This document shows positions 34,019 to 46,417 of a stretch of DNA of 64,000 nucleotides, piece after piece. Position 1 is the first letter of the stretch. Every line of letters begins with the position of its first letter. The stretch is from Papaver somniferum (Eukaryota > Streptophyta > Magnoliopsida > Ranunculales > Papaveraceae), in assembly GCF_003573695.1 (NCBI RefSeq), contig NC_039367.1, positions 161,898,542 through 161,962,541 of the forward strand, read 5' to 3'. Under the pieces are notes generated by a model. That model saw only the letters and a list, made by a program, of their open reading frames with translations, was not told the DNA's origin and searched no databases. A program made the position numbers and the translations under genes.

Positions 34019-36163
34019 TTACCAAAGACCAATGTCCAAGGATCAATCAATATCAATCAACAACCAAAGGTTGGATTTCCAATTGATGATCACGAACGCA
34101 CAACCTGTATTATTTTTATTATATAAAATATAATGCGGAAAAAAAATAACACAGACACCATAAGTTTTGTTAACGAGGAAATCGCAAATGCAGAAAAACC
34201 CCGCGACCTAGTCCAGATTGAATACACACTCTATTAAGCCGCTACAGACACTAGCCTACTCCAAGATAACTTCGGAATGGACTATAGCTGAACCCCTATC
34301 AATCTCCCACTGATACAAGGTACAATTGTACTCTGCGCCTCTGATCTCAGCAGGATACTGCGCACTTGATTCCCTTAGCTGATCTCACCCACAACCAAGA
34401 GTTTTTGTAACCCAAAATCACAGACTTGATAATAAACAGATCTATCTCACACAGAAAAGTCTATCAAAGGATAAATCTGTCTCCCACATGTAAACCCCAG
34501 GTTTTGTTCCGTCTTAAGATATAAAATCAATGTGAACAAGAACCAATTCATAATCTGGTCTTATATTCCCGAAGAACAACCTAGATTAATCAATCACCTC
34601 TCTACAATCCTTCCTGACTACACAAGCGGATTGTCGAGGAATCACAAACATTGAGACGAAGATGTTTGTGACTTCTTTATCTTGCCTATCAGAGAAATCT
34701 CACGATCTCAAGCCAATCAATCGATTGTACTCGTACGATATAAGATGCAAGATCAGATCACACAACTACGATAAAAATACAATCCCAATGAAGTCTTTAA
34801 GTCGTTAACTTGATTTAAGAAAAGAAAATCAAAGGTTAATGGAGATGGACTCTAGCGAGCGCACTAGTAGCACACATACGTGTGGGGATTAGGTTTGCTC
34901 AATGCTAGATGTCTCCTTTATATATCCTTCAAATCAGGGTTTTTCCTTAGGTACAAAGCAATCCTTATTCACCGTTAGATGAAAACCTGATTTAGATTCA
35001 AGCTAATATTTCTCAACCGTTAGATCGAAAACTTAGCTTGTCACACACACTTGGGTAAACGTTTACTGGGGTCGTGAAAACCATGCCCAAACGTGTACGT
35101 TCATGTTGGTTTAACATAGTAACCCAAAAGGTCAATAATATGAGAATTTCATATTAACCTTGTTTTTCTTCACTATAACTAGTTCAATTGACTCAAATGA
35201 ACTAGTTAGAGAGTTTTTCAATTGCTATGAGATCTTATGTAACTACACAATACACAATTGGAACAAAGATGATTCGATTCAATTGAATCGTCTCATGAAC
35301 ATTATAGCCACGGTTTGCATAAATTATTCCTTAATAATTTAATGTTTCTTGTTCAGAGCACATCTTTAGATCATAACCTCTTAAGTTCACAAACAAGTTC
35401 GCAGACTTAAGTTAATCGGTTGAGTTTTCCAAACTCGGCAGAAATTCTCGGTTCGAGAACTTCTGCCAGTTCGCGGACTGGGTTCGCGGACTAAGCACAC
35501 AAACGAGTTTTGGAAAAACCAGCAGAAATTCTTGGTCGAGAACTTCCGCACTCCAATTCCGCAATCCTCCCGATTTCTCTTGATCAACAAAGTTCGAAAA
35601 CTTCGGGTCAAGGAATACATGGTTATGTAATCCAAACTCTCATTTCAATCATTGAGACATTCTCAGAGGACACTATGTAGCCGTTATTCACAGACCGATT
35701 CACGTCGAGCAATTCTCAAAGTGATTGAAACTTTCATGACTTTCGTCACTAGGTGAAGATAAACCTGATTAAAGCGAAACGCTTTACCAACACACGGTTT
35801 CGAGATAAAAGATAAGCAATGAATGCTCAGCTCGAAATGTCAAGTGTGTATGATCTAGTCTATATAGCATATGACTTTTGTCTCATAAGAAGTAGGAGAT
35901 AGAATAGATATACTTTTGAGTGATAGATAAGTTCAAGTCTCCACAAACATTTTTGTTGATGAAGTTCCACAGTTCCTAGTATAGATCTTCGTCGTTGTAT
36001 GATGAATCGCCATGAAGTCCTTGAGCTTAACTACACTTTTCCTATCCTAGTCCGAGACTTAGCTATGTAGGCTAGAAATCAAGACTCATAGTTTTGATCA
36101 CTAACATTGACAAACATGCTTGAGATATCAACGCATGCGTGGTTGACCGAGCTATGCTCTACC

Positions 36164-39100
36164 TGTAACACCCTGAGTTCCGGACCATGGTCAAACCCGT
36201 TTGGAGATCCGAACTCAAAGTGTTACGGGTCGGAAAGAGACTTATGCATATATTTCTCTATTTAAACATCGATATCTTAAATTTAAACCTTATGAAACAA
36301 TAATTCACTATTTAAATATCTTAAGTTATATTCTCAACAAACATTGATATCAAATTACATGTCAAGCAATTACAAATACACAATTCAATCACTAAGCTAC
36401 TCATTCTTAGCTTTCGCTGCACCACTCTGATAAATATGCAAGGATTTCAATTGGGGTGAGATGACATCTCAATAGAATGCATTCCTAACTCTCCAAAGAT
36501 GCGCAAACATAATCATTTTAAGCAAATACATATACCAAGAAACACATCACGACTTCGGCGAATCAATGTTATATTCGACAACACATTACCAATAATGTTT
36601 CTAATAAATTATCTTGTTTAGATTTCAATCATGAATTCACAACGCCAATAATATTTCAAACAAATAATCTAATTTACGATTCATTATATCATTGATAATA
36701 ACACAATTCATCCATTTGAATTTCACACCTGAGTTCATAACACCAATTATGTTTCCAACAAGTCATTTAATCTAGATTTCAACACATGATTCACAAATTA
36801 ATATTGTCACACAACAAGTAACCATGATTTCACGGTACGAAAACCTTAGTTCGTACACCACCTATCGTTTATCGGCACGGACAGCCTCCATCGATGGTCA
36901 GGAACAAAAATTCTTATGGGGATCATACCCATCTTCTCTCGGGGATCATTACTCGTTTCATTCACCGTACAAAAAACTTGGTTCGTACACCACCTATCAT
37001 TTACCAGCACGGACAGCCACCATCGATGGTCGGGAAACACAAGTTCCCATGGGGATCATTACCCATTTAACACTCGGGGATCATTGCCCGCCGTTAGCTT
37101 GAAACAATATTTCATCTAACGGTAAAACATGAACTCATTTCAATATTTGAAATCATTTTTACAAACAATACAAGCAACCATAGCTTAACAACATGAATTT
37201 CAATCAAGCATTTATGCAAACAAGTTAATTGCAAGTATTTTACATCATACACGTCAAGGTGAATAATTCATCCGATCTTTCTAAAATTTCATTAGAACCT
37301 ACATAACTCAATAAACAACCACTTACCAAAGTTCACATAAAACTAACGGTTCAAAAAAAACTTATTGAATTTACAATGACATGATAAAAACTTGGCGGAT
37401 TACATGTCATTACCAAACAATTCATGATAAATTCATATTAACCTTGAATTGAGCAAACCCAAAACACAATGAAAGATATCATAAGTATCTACGACTTTTT
37501 TCAAGACTATAAATCATTGTAAAATCGTTAAGATTTCCTAAATACACCAAAACCACAGCAAAGAGAAACTGGCCAGAAATTCAGAAAATCCTTATCGAAA
37601 CTAAAAGAAATATTCAACGGTGAATTTACGGTGAATCATTCTCAAATTTTAACCAGTAAAACCCAATCATATTATATATCCCAAGAACCAACCTGATCAT
37701 CAATCGGATGCATAAAATTACGCACATAAATTTCAGAAGCCTAACTATACAAAATCATACAAGGAAACACACAGGGACAAACACCAAAAGATAAAGGGAT
37801 TAAACATTATACCTTTTATTAGCTATAATCTCCTCTAAGTTCTTCATATCCTTCCTCTAAAACCTAGATCCATATTCTTCTCTTTCTTTTTAGTTCTTTT
37901 GGTTTTCTAATCTAATTCTTTTTTTTTTTATTTATTTAACTACCCTCTCAATTTCCTTAAATTTATTAACTTATAAAATTATAATTGGGTGATTATTTTT
38001 ACAACCTAACTAGTAGCTTTCTAATTAAATAAACCCAAATAGACTAAGGCAAAGGAAAGAAAAATAATCGTGACAAAAAGGTTACCTAACTCGTATACAA
38101 CCCGACCCGAATAGGTAAATAAAAATACTAGGTATTACATTCTACCACCCTTAAAAGAAATTTCGTCCCGAAATTTGGAATATGCTTATCATATCAAAAT
38201 TTTAAAAACATTTCAATCTAGCACACAATTCATAGTCGCATGAATTACACAAAAACTAGAATACAACTAATATGATGAAGCAAGCAATACACCAATCAAG
38301 TCAAACAAGCACGCTTAGCATCACATAAACATATCAAATAATTTATTTATGGTACCATTCAAGATCTAAAGCCTAGAGTTATGATACCAACTTGTAACAC
38401 CCTGTGTTACGGACCAGGGTCAAACCCGTATGGAGGTCCGAACTCAAAGCGTTACGGGTCGGAAAGAGACTTATGCATATATTTCTCTATTTAAACATTG
38501 ATATCTTAAATTGAAACCTTATGAAACAATAATTCACTATTTAAATATCTTAAGTTATATGCTCAACAAAGATTGATATCAAATTACATGTCAAGCAATT
38601 ACAAATAAACAATTCAATCACTATGCTACTCATTCCTAGCTTTCGCTGCGCCACTCTGATTAATCTGCAAGGATGTCAATTGGGGTGAGATGACAGCTCA
38701 ATAGAATGCATTCCTAACTCTCCAAAGATGCGCAAACATAATCATTTTATCAAACAAATACATATACCAAGAAACACATCATGACTTCGGCGAATCAATG
38801 TTATTTTCGACAACACATTACCAATAATGTTTCTAATAAATTATCTTGTTTAGATTCCAATCATGAATTCACAACGCCAATAATATTTCAAACAAATAAT
38901 CTAATTTACGATTCATTATATCATTGATAATAACACAATTCATCCATTTGAATTTCACACCTGAGTTCATAACACCAATTATGTTTCCAACAAGTCATTT
39001 AATCTAGATTTCAACACATGATTCACAAATTAATATTGTCACACAACAAGTAACCATGAGTTCACGGTACGAAAACCTTGGTTCGTACACCACCTATCGT

Positions 39101-40349
39101 TTATCGGCACGGACAACCTCCATCGATGGTCGGGAACAAAAGTTCCTATGGGGATCATACCCATCTGCTCTCGGGGATCATTACCCGTTTCATTCACCGT
39201 ACGAAAACCTTGGTTCGTACACCACCTATCGTTTACCAGCACGGACAGCCGCCATCGATGGTCGGAAAACACAAGTTCCCATGGGGATCATTACCCGCCG
39301 TTAGCTTGAAACCATATTTCATATAACGGTAAAACATGAACTCATTTCAATATTTGAAATCATTTTTACAATAAATACAAGCAACCATGGCTTAACAACA
39401 TGAATTTCAATCAAGCATTTATGCAAACAAGTTAATTGCAAGTATTTTACGTCATACACGTCAAGGTGAATAATTCATCCGATATTTCTAAATTTTCAGT
39501 AGAACCTAAATAACTCAATAAACAACCACTTATCCAAATTTCACATAAAACTAAGGGTTCAAACAAAACTTATTGAATTTACAATGGCATTCTAAAAACT
39601 TGGCAGATTACATGTCATTACCAAAAAATTCATGATAAATTCATATTAACCTGTAATTGAGCAAACCCAAATCACAATGAAATATATCATAGTTATCTAC
39701 GACTTTTGTCAAGACTATAAATCATTATTAAATCGTTAAGATTTCCTAAACACATCAAAACCACACAAAGAGAAACTGGCCAGAAATTCAGAAAATCCTT
39801 ATCCAAACTAAAAGAAATATTCAAATGTGAATTTACGGTGAATCATTCTCAAATTTTAACCAGTAAAACCCAATCATATTATATATCCCAAGAACCAACC
39901 TGATCATCAATCGGATGCATAAAATTACGCACATAAATTTCAGAAGCCTAACTATACAAAATCGTACAAGGAAACACACAAGGACAAACACCAAAAGATA
40001 AAGGGATTAAACATTGTACCTTTTATTAGCTATAATCTCCTCTAAGTTCTCCATAGCCTTCTTCTCTAAAACCTAGCTCCATCTTCTTCTCTTTCTTTCT
40101 AATTCTTTTGGTTTACTAATCTAATTCTTTTTTTTTATATATATTTAACTACCCTTTGAATTTTCTCAAATTTATTAACTTATAAAATTATAATTGGGTG
40201 ATTATTTTTACACCGTAACTAGTAGCTTTCTAATTAAATAAACCCAAATAGACTAAGGCAAAGGAAAGAAAAATAACCGTAACAAAAAAATTTACCTAAC
40301 TCGTATACAACCCGACCCGAATAGGTAAATAAAAATACTGGGTATTACA
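36164..40349 (-). mobile_element. Tekay-like (chromovirus-type) LTR element with almost no interior
   Basis: Direct LTRs of about 1.96 kb at 36164-38139 and 38393-40349 enclose only 253 bp. On the minus strand the LTR begins TGTAATACC and ends GGTGTTACA. The PBS TTGGTATCATAACTC (38376-38390) and the PPT-like AAGGGTGGTAGA (38140-38152) are retained. The motif CGGGACGAAATTTC before the PPT is typical of Tekay/Del elements. TSD CTACC/CTAAC, with CTAAC the state in the intact copia LTR. No gag or pol. Confidence 0.85.
36829..37090. repeat. 132-bp tandem duplication inside the Tekay-like LTR
   Basis: GGTACGAAAACC...TTCGTACACCACCTATC and CATCGATGGTC occur twice about 132 bp apart. The other LTR has the same duplication at 39058-39300. 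The apparent Pro/Ser/Thr-rich frames here are products of the repeat. Confidence 0.75.
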
Positions 40350-40355
40350 CTAACA

Positions 40356-41035
40356 GTTTCATTTTGGAACACATCATCTGTCGTTTCGGCGTACCGACAA
40401 CAATCGTCTCGGACAACGGGAAACAACTACAAGGCAAGAACATCGACCTGCTATTCAACACCTATAACATTCAAAAGAGTAAGGCAACGCCCATTTACCC
40501 ACAAAGTAATGGGCAGGCCGAGATTACAAACAAAACAATAGCATGCAATTTGAAAAAGAAGTTGGATTGGGAATACGGCGAATGGTGTGAGGAGCTCTAT
40601 AATGTTCTATGGGCCTATAGAACATTATGTTACCAACCACAAGGACCAAGGCGAGGCCATCCTTCCTACTGAAGCAATGATACCAACCACGAGGACCAAG
40701 GCGTGGAGGAGGAACATCTCGGTAGATTTAATTTTGTCCAAGCTCGATGACTTGGAAGAAACTAGAGAAATGGATCTCCAAAAAATGGAAAACTACGAAA
40801 GGTGACTGCACCGTGAATACAACAAACGAGTCCGGCCAAGAGAGTTCCAGCCAGGACAGTTGGTAATGAAGGAACTACCCAGTTATGAACGTGACAAGAA
40901 AGGCGGAAATTGGCGGCAAGATGGGGCGGACCATACACTATTGTGGAGAAAGTGGAGAAGGAGCGTATAAGATATTGAAACCGGATGGAACACCAGAACC
41001 TCGGCCATGAGACACTTAACACTTGAAGTTATATC
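40356..41035 (+). pseudogene. Tat integrase, C-terminal half
   Basis: Continues the domain broken at 19268: LEHIICRFGVP, VSDNGKQLQGKN (second catalytic Asp) and YPQSNGQAEITNKTI (catalytic Glu), then EELYNVLWAYRT. A local duplication of ACCAACCAC-AGGACCAAGGCG (about 40632 and 40683) disrupts the frame. TEAMIPTTRT, LDDLEETREM and YNKRVRPREFQPGQLVMKEL follow in another frame and belong to the integrase C-terminus. Confidence 0.82.
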
Positions 41036-41132
41036 ACCCGTGAGAGGTGTGCGAGCAGGTACGATACTCTGTCATCCATTTTCTTAAAAATACGTGTGGG
41101 GTAGGAAATATGACAATTGCGTCTAATGGTGA

Positions 41133-41305
41133 TTCGTACTCGGGGTGACGGCAGTGTGCAAGTGCCGAGGTGACTTACACTCGGATGGACCTTCGTACTC
41201 GGGGCGATGGCAGTGTGCAAGTGCCGAGGTGTCTTACACTCGACGGGCTATTCGAACTCGGGGCAGTGGCAGTGTGCAAGTGTCGAGTTAGTCTAAGGGT
41301 CCTGC
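41133..41305 (+). repeat. 59-bp tandem repeat downstream of Tat pol
   Basis: Three copies begin TTCG(T/A)ACTCGGGG at 41133, 41192 and 41251, exactly 59 bp apart, each with GGCAGTGTGCAAGTGCCGAG or a near variant. Tandem repeats between pol and the 3' LTR are common in Tat/Ogre elements. Confidence 0.8.
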
Positions 41306-41791
41306 CGGTTGGAAACCAGTGACCGATTGTCGGGGCATGAGTAACCGGCAGTCGAGCATACAACATTGCTCCCATCGCAAGTGGCCGAAATCATTTGCCC
41401 AGGATAGTTAATCGATAGATCCCTGGGGATATCGAGCTAATAAAACTTAGGAATGACCGAATACCTTACCACTAGATCAAATTGACAATGATGAGATACC
41501 TCAATCGGGACATGGCATTGGGCCCGATGACCCTCCCCGTTGAGTGTGTTCGACAGAAATGCAATTTACACTAATTAATTAAACATTTTAATGCAGGGAA
41601 TAATGAACACACCATAAACAAACAACAAGGTATGATCGAAGTAACACAAGCGAAATGTCAGGAAACGATAAAACAACCGATTGGCGACGAAGCACCCCAT
41701 AAGACAGATGTTTGAAAAAATAAAGGTGTTCAAGCGAATTACAGCCCAGAGTAAAGGGAATATTAGTGGCGCAACACTACAAAAGATCTGA

Positions 41792-44725
41792 CTATTCCTT
41801 TGGCGGAATGGACCCTGAGCTTTCCTTCTTAGCAGCAACATCGACCCGCTTCTTCTCGACAACCGCCTTCACACCTTCCTTGACCTTCGTAACAAGCTCG
41901 GTTTTGAACTTCTCTTTCTCGGCAGCAAGTTGAAGAGTCAACTGAGTCGACGCCGCTTCAGCAGTAGCTACCTGTCCAAGTAACCGGGTATCCCTCGCCT
42001 TCAATCAAGCAGTCTCTTCCTCCAAAGACTTCACCTTTCCTTGCTCAATTACAGATATGAAGAAGCGATTAGTGACATGGCAACAACATCATGACATTGA
42101 AATAAGCACGAGAACAATACAACATAGGTAAAAACACCTTCAAGCAAGGGAAAAACTACTTTAAGGTTTTCCTCGGATTTAAGTAAACTACACTCAACGG
42201 CCGAAACCTTCGACGTTAACTCATTATAGCGGTGCGCATTGAACTCGTTGGTGGGGAAATATTTCTTATGGTCGGTCCAACTAGCTTTCTTCCGATCATG
42301 TGCCAACTGCAGACCCGATAACTGAGCTTGAACCCACTCCAACTCTTGGGATACCTGATTAAATCGGCGAAGCCTCTCTCTTAACTCTTGGTTAGACCCC
42401 GCAGCAGCGTCTTTTTCCTTCAAAATCCGCTTGCGATCAACGTACAAATCTTTAATCTGAAGCCTCAACCTGCCACACTGACTTTCTAAGTCATCGGCTA
42501 ACAACGTTTTGTCGGCGGCAATTCCTTGAACCCGAGAGAGGCTCGCCCGAAGATTGTCCATCTCCTCGGGCACGTACTCAAATCTCTGGTAATGAAGTAG
42601 TTCTCCTCTAAGATGCTCGAGCTCGGTCTCTTGACGATCTATCTTATCATCCTTATTTACAATTCTTTAGCGGAGGTTATCGACATGATTTAGCTCAATG
42701 TATAACTTTCTCTTTAACAAACGATATTTTGAAGCAGCGTCGACATCTATATTAGACATCTCGGATAGGAAGATAATACTAAAGTCAGGATATTGGCATT
42801 AAAAAATCAATCATAGATGCTTAAGTTTTGAGCAAATACCTTGGGTCTCGGCCAATTGCCTCTCCAATCCTCGGGCTCGTTCTTGCTCTCGCTGCAATTA
42901 GGCATGAAAACTTTCCAGCTCTGCTAACTCCCTCCGCCACATAACAGCCTCCAATAGTTTTCTATTGGCAACCTGAGAATATTACATTTCACGGCATCAA
43001 CAACTATCCCACAATTACAAGTATGCGCAGTTAAGAAGATAACTCTCCATCTGATTAAAGGTGTCTTTCAAACCGACAGAATAAAGGGACATGGATTTGA
43101 TCATCTCCTCGTCGGTTAAGTTGCTAAAATCGGGAGAAGTAAGAGCCCCCATGGAATTGCACACAGGGCCCGATAAGGTGAAGAAGGTATTTCCGCCCGA
43201 GCCCGGGGCAGGGTGAACATGAGACAGATTTTCCAACAACTCGCCCCCATCAGCATTCTTCTCACCTGAAGACTTTTCCACCTGCTTCGGCTCCTCCTCC
43301 TCGCCCAATCCATCAGTTTCTTCTACCGCACCAAAGAGATCCTCCTCCTCCTCATCATCAGACATTACAAAAACAACGCCATCGGTGATGAAAACACCTT
43401 TACCAGCAGAGGATACAGTAGGCTTCTGGGGCATGATCTTCCCTGGGGAAAACTCATCGCCCTTTGAGTCTTTACCCTTCCCACCAGGTTTACCACCTAC
43501 AATGGTAGACGAAATATCAGAAGGTTTCGGAGTTTACATCCTTAGGAAATGAGATAAAGGTAGACGATCCTCGGGATCCTCACCGTCTTTCGACGAAGCA
43601 CCTCCAACCTCTCCTTTATCATCTTTTGACCTCTGCACATGAGTCATCGTCAGATCCATTCAAGGCAAAAAATAGGGGCAAGTACATGTACTGCGGTTAG
43701 AGGAGTATATTTGTTACCTTTCCTGCTTCCTCCTCGACTCTTGTGCTAGGAGACCTGTCCCTCTTTCGAAGAGTGGGAACCCTAGGTTGGTTACTCTGTG
43801 ACTTGGGATGCAAAATACAAACAAGTCAGAACATTATCTTACACGATTATACGGGCCGACCAACTAAACAAATAAGAAAAAAACCTACCCGATCAACATT
43901 AACCACCCAGAATGGATAAGGCTCGGCCGGAGGTGGAAACTTACCGTTTAAAAGAGGACCACAAATAGCAAGAGGGACCCGATCCCAAGCTACATCACTG
44001 GTGTGACAAGCATGCTTATTAGTACTTCATCCCTCAGGATCCTCATCCAACAACAACTTCTTAAAACCATCAGGGAGAGTCTTATTGTGATGAGGACTAG
44101 AAGCAAAACCAGCGAGGTCACCATTAGTAGCAGTCCCACTTCGATAGTTGGCAACAAAGCTGGCAGGGGTGTAGTCACCCGCCTGAGAAGGATCATAGGT
44201 CGACCAAGCAGTAGCAGTGCACTCGCCTCGCCCTCGCCTCTCCCATTCAGCCATGATGCGAAAGGTGTTACCATTCCATCGAGCTAAGGCACGGGACAGA
44301 CGAATTCTGGAAAAAAATTCATACATAAAGGGACGGTTCAGATCATATAAAGGGAAGCGCAATCCGATCTCCAATTGACCTTTGGTGATGACTGTCGCCT
44401 CGACCGAGTGAGGAAACCTTAGAAATTCCTCCTTATTCAGAACACCCTTTTGGCCCGACAAAAGTCTGATGTCATAACCGTGAAGATCATAGTCATCTTT
44501 CAGCTGTTTGATGAATTGTTCATTTGTTTGGTCCTTGACGATTTTCTTGTCATTTCTACATGAAAATGGAGGAGAATCGTCAGAAAAGATAGAGTTAAGA
44601 GCGCGACGATCGTACTTGGACGGAATTTCAATAACAAACAGGGAATTAATGGGAACACCATCCTCATCAGAAAAAGTATAACTCACACACCTTTTTTCAG
44701 TCATGGAAGGAATGGAAGAAGCCAT
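41792..44725 (-). pseudogene. Antisense ORF of the Tat element, probably spliced
   Basis: The first exon (44725-44027) begins MASSIPSMTEKRC and includes LRFPHSVEATVI, LRFPLYDLNRPFMYEFFSRI and ALARWNGNTFRIM. This resembles the 'putative gypsy type transposon' domain (Transposase_28-like). Later pieces are an acidic exon (43434-43015, DDEEEEDLFGAVEE), a small exon near 42975-42847 ending CAAG|GTATTT with acceptor ATTCTCAG, and a long coiled-coil exon (about 42757-42140; LASDD-, RERLRRF- and LKSEENLK-type helices), then 42004-41792 (AAEKEKFKTELVTKVKEG). Stops TAA at 42898-42900 and 42667-42669 break it. Antisense extra ORFs are known in Tat elements; function is unknown. Confidence 0.65.
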
Positions 44726-44899
44726 GAAAGAACTGGGAAGATGATAGGAAGCAAAAGAAAAATCGAAAGAGAATAATGGGAATCAGAGATCGCAGCAACA
44801 ACAACAACAACAGAGAATGGTAACAAGGCTTAGCAAAAACTAGGGGTTTTGGAAAGAAAAATTTGGAAGAAGAGTTAACTAAGGAAGTAGCAGTAGAGA

Positions 44900-45800
44900 G
44901 GAAATGGTTAAGACGAAGAGGGAAAAGATGTTGGCTGTTGAAAAAAGAGTGAAGGAAGAACCTAGGGTCTAACTGATGAACTTATACCACAAGCAGTTGT
45001 GACCGGAGGATGCGGTAACATGTCATAAAGGCAGCGTTAATGGGGAACAACATGGCGGAAAACAGGGCATGGCCAGAGAAGTGGGAGGAGAAGTGGTTTC
45101 TTCCCCTCGTGCCGATTATACGAGTGAAAGAAGGGGCATAAATGTAGGTTTAAATAATCCACAGATCCAGGTGGAGCAATCCTAGGCTATGACCCATCGA
45201 TAATGAGGAAAGTATGAAGCACCGAATCATTTTATCCAGGCCCGACGCGAGGAAAGAGGCGTTAAGAGAACCCGTGAAGATAGTACGTGTAAAGGTAAAA
45301 CTCGGATTTGACGCCTATCAACTACCAGGGTGATAAATGCTCTGACAGGGTCGTTGAGAAGATAAGAAGAATCTGGTCAAAGTAAGACTCGGAACTAATA
45401 ATATTGGGTCAGGATGAAGGACGACATCGGCCACAACTCATTAAAAACCAACATTGGACAAGAGCACGTCGGGAGAAGACTTCACTAAGATCGGCTAGCC
45501 ATCTTGGAAGGGACATCCCTCATCACCTGAGACGAACATCAAGGAAGATATACCAAGACTCACACTATAACTTGGATGTATCATCATGTGTAACTATAAA
45601 TAGAGAGCTCTATTAAGAGTTCAAGGAGGCAATTCAGTGAGAGAGGAGAGAATATACTAAGTGCTAGGTAATCATACCGAACCACGTATATCTTGTGTTC
45701 TTGTTCTTCTCTTGCTTGTTTTACTTCGTTGAGTATGCTTGAAGTCCTTTGGATGTAGAAGTAGGATTTTCCGCATCTACAACCTACTCAAGAGTTTATT
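44900..45800 (+). repeat. Probable 3' LTR of the Tat element
   Basis: A purine tract GAAGAGGGAAAAGA is followed by TGTTGGCTG near 44928, a possible PPT and LTR start. A clear TATA box TAACTATAAATAGAGAG lies at 45591-45606, with T-rich sequence downstream. No second LTR is in the window, so the ends are not proven. Confidence 0.4.
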
Positions 45801-46417
45801 AACTCGTGGTTTAGTTTTTATTTCATGATGTTTTCAAATGAATTTCTGAAGTAATCGAAACATGTCTGTTTGCACCCAGAAATATTTCCGAGCACTAAAC
45901 ACGATGGATTTGGTGTTGTTGATGAAAACCGGGTTAAAACAAGAAACAAGAATGAAGACAGGAAACACATGTTTACGTGGTTCGGCATGGTTTGCTTACA
46001 TCCACGGTGAATCCCCTTGGGGAGTAGTGTTTTATTGATAATAGAATTACAGTCTATTTTTTCTGTATGAGCTAGCTTCCTTTCTTGTATTGACCACCTC
46101 TCTATGATTTCTGCTCCTCCCTATTTATACAGTTCAATATCTAATTTCAATATAAACTTAAATGGCATTAACTGCTCATTCATGCCTCCATCTTCAATTT
46201 TGTATGAAACTGCAGGAATTAATACCGCATGTTCAATTCTGTATGAAACTGCTGGAATTAATACTGCATGCCTCCATGTTAAATTCTGCATGAAACTCCT
46301 CATTCATTCCTCCAAAATTAATCTGCATGCTGGCAGACTAGATTGATGGTTGACAGGCATAATGGCTGGCAGTATGGATAGATGCTGGCTGGAAGACTGG
46401 ATTGACTCGCTGACATG

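Larger units (their letters stand above)
25561..36163 (-). repeat. 5' LTR of SIRE-like copia (right copy), interrupted
   Basis: Matches 19269-21663 but is broken at GGTACC by element B (25777-34018) and six bases before its end by the Tekay-like element. Its last bases are at 40350-40355. A small deletion lies near 34780, and a minus-strand TATA lies near 34918. Confidence 0.82.
19269..40355 (-). mobile_element. SIRE-like Ty1/copia element with gag but no pol, enlarged by two nested elements
   Basis: The TSD GTTTC is perfect (19264-19268 and 40356-40360) and lies inside the Tat integrase. The left LTR (19269-21663) is intact. The right LTR is split into 25561-25776, 34019-36163 and 40350-40355. 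On the minus strand the order is PBS complementary to tRNA-Met (25546-25557), gag with two zinc knuckles, a small coiled-coil ORF, a hairpin-repeat region and PPT (21664-21678). No copia integrase or reverse transcriptase motif is present between 21664 and 25560. Confidence 0.85.
15540..45800 (+). mobile_element. Tat/Ogre-type Ty3/gypsy element, 5'-truncated, with nested insertions
   Basis: The own sequence is split into 15540-17153, 18896-19268 and 40356 to about 45800. The pol order is reverse transcriptase, RNase H, a second (archaeal-type) RNase H, integrase, then an antisense ORF and an LTR-like promoter. The second RNase H and the antisense ORF are hallmarks of the Tat lineage. The 5' LTR, gag, protease and N-terminal reverse transcriptase are absent, so truncation preceded or accompanied formation of the repeat junction at 15446-15540. 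The exact 3' end is uncertain. Confidence 0.75.

Noticed and set aside
36824..39326. Short frames with TTYRLSARTASIDG repeats, at first suggestive of a peptide precursor
   Set aside because: They occur in both LTRs of the Tekay-like element in several frames and follow the 132-bp tandem duplication.
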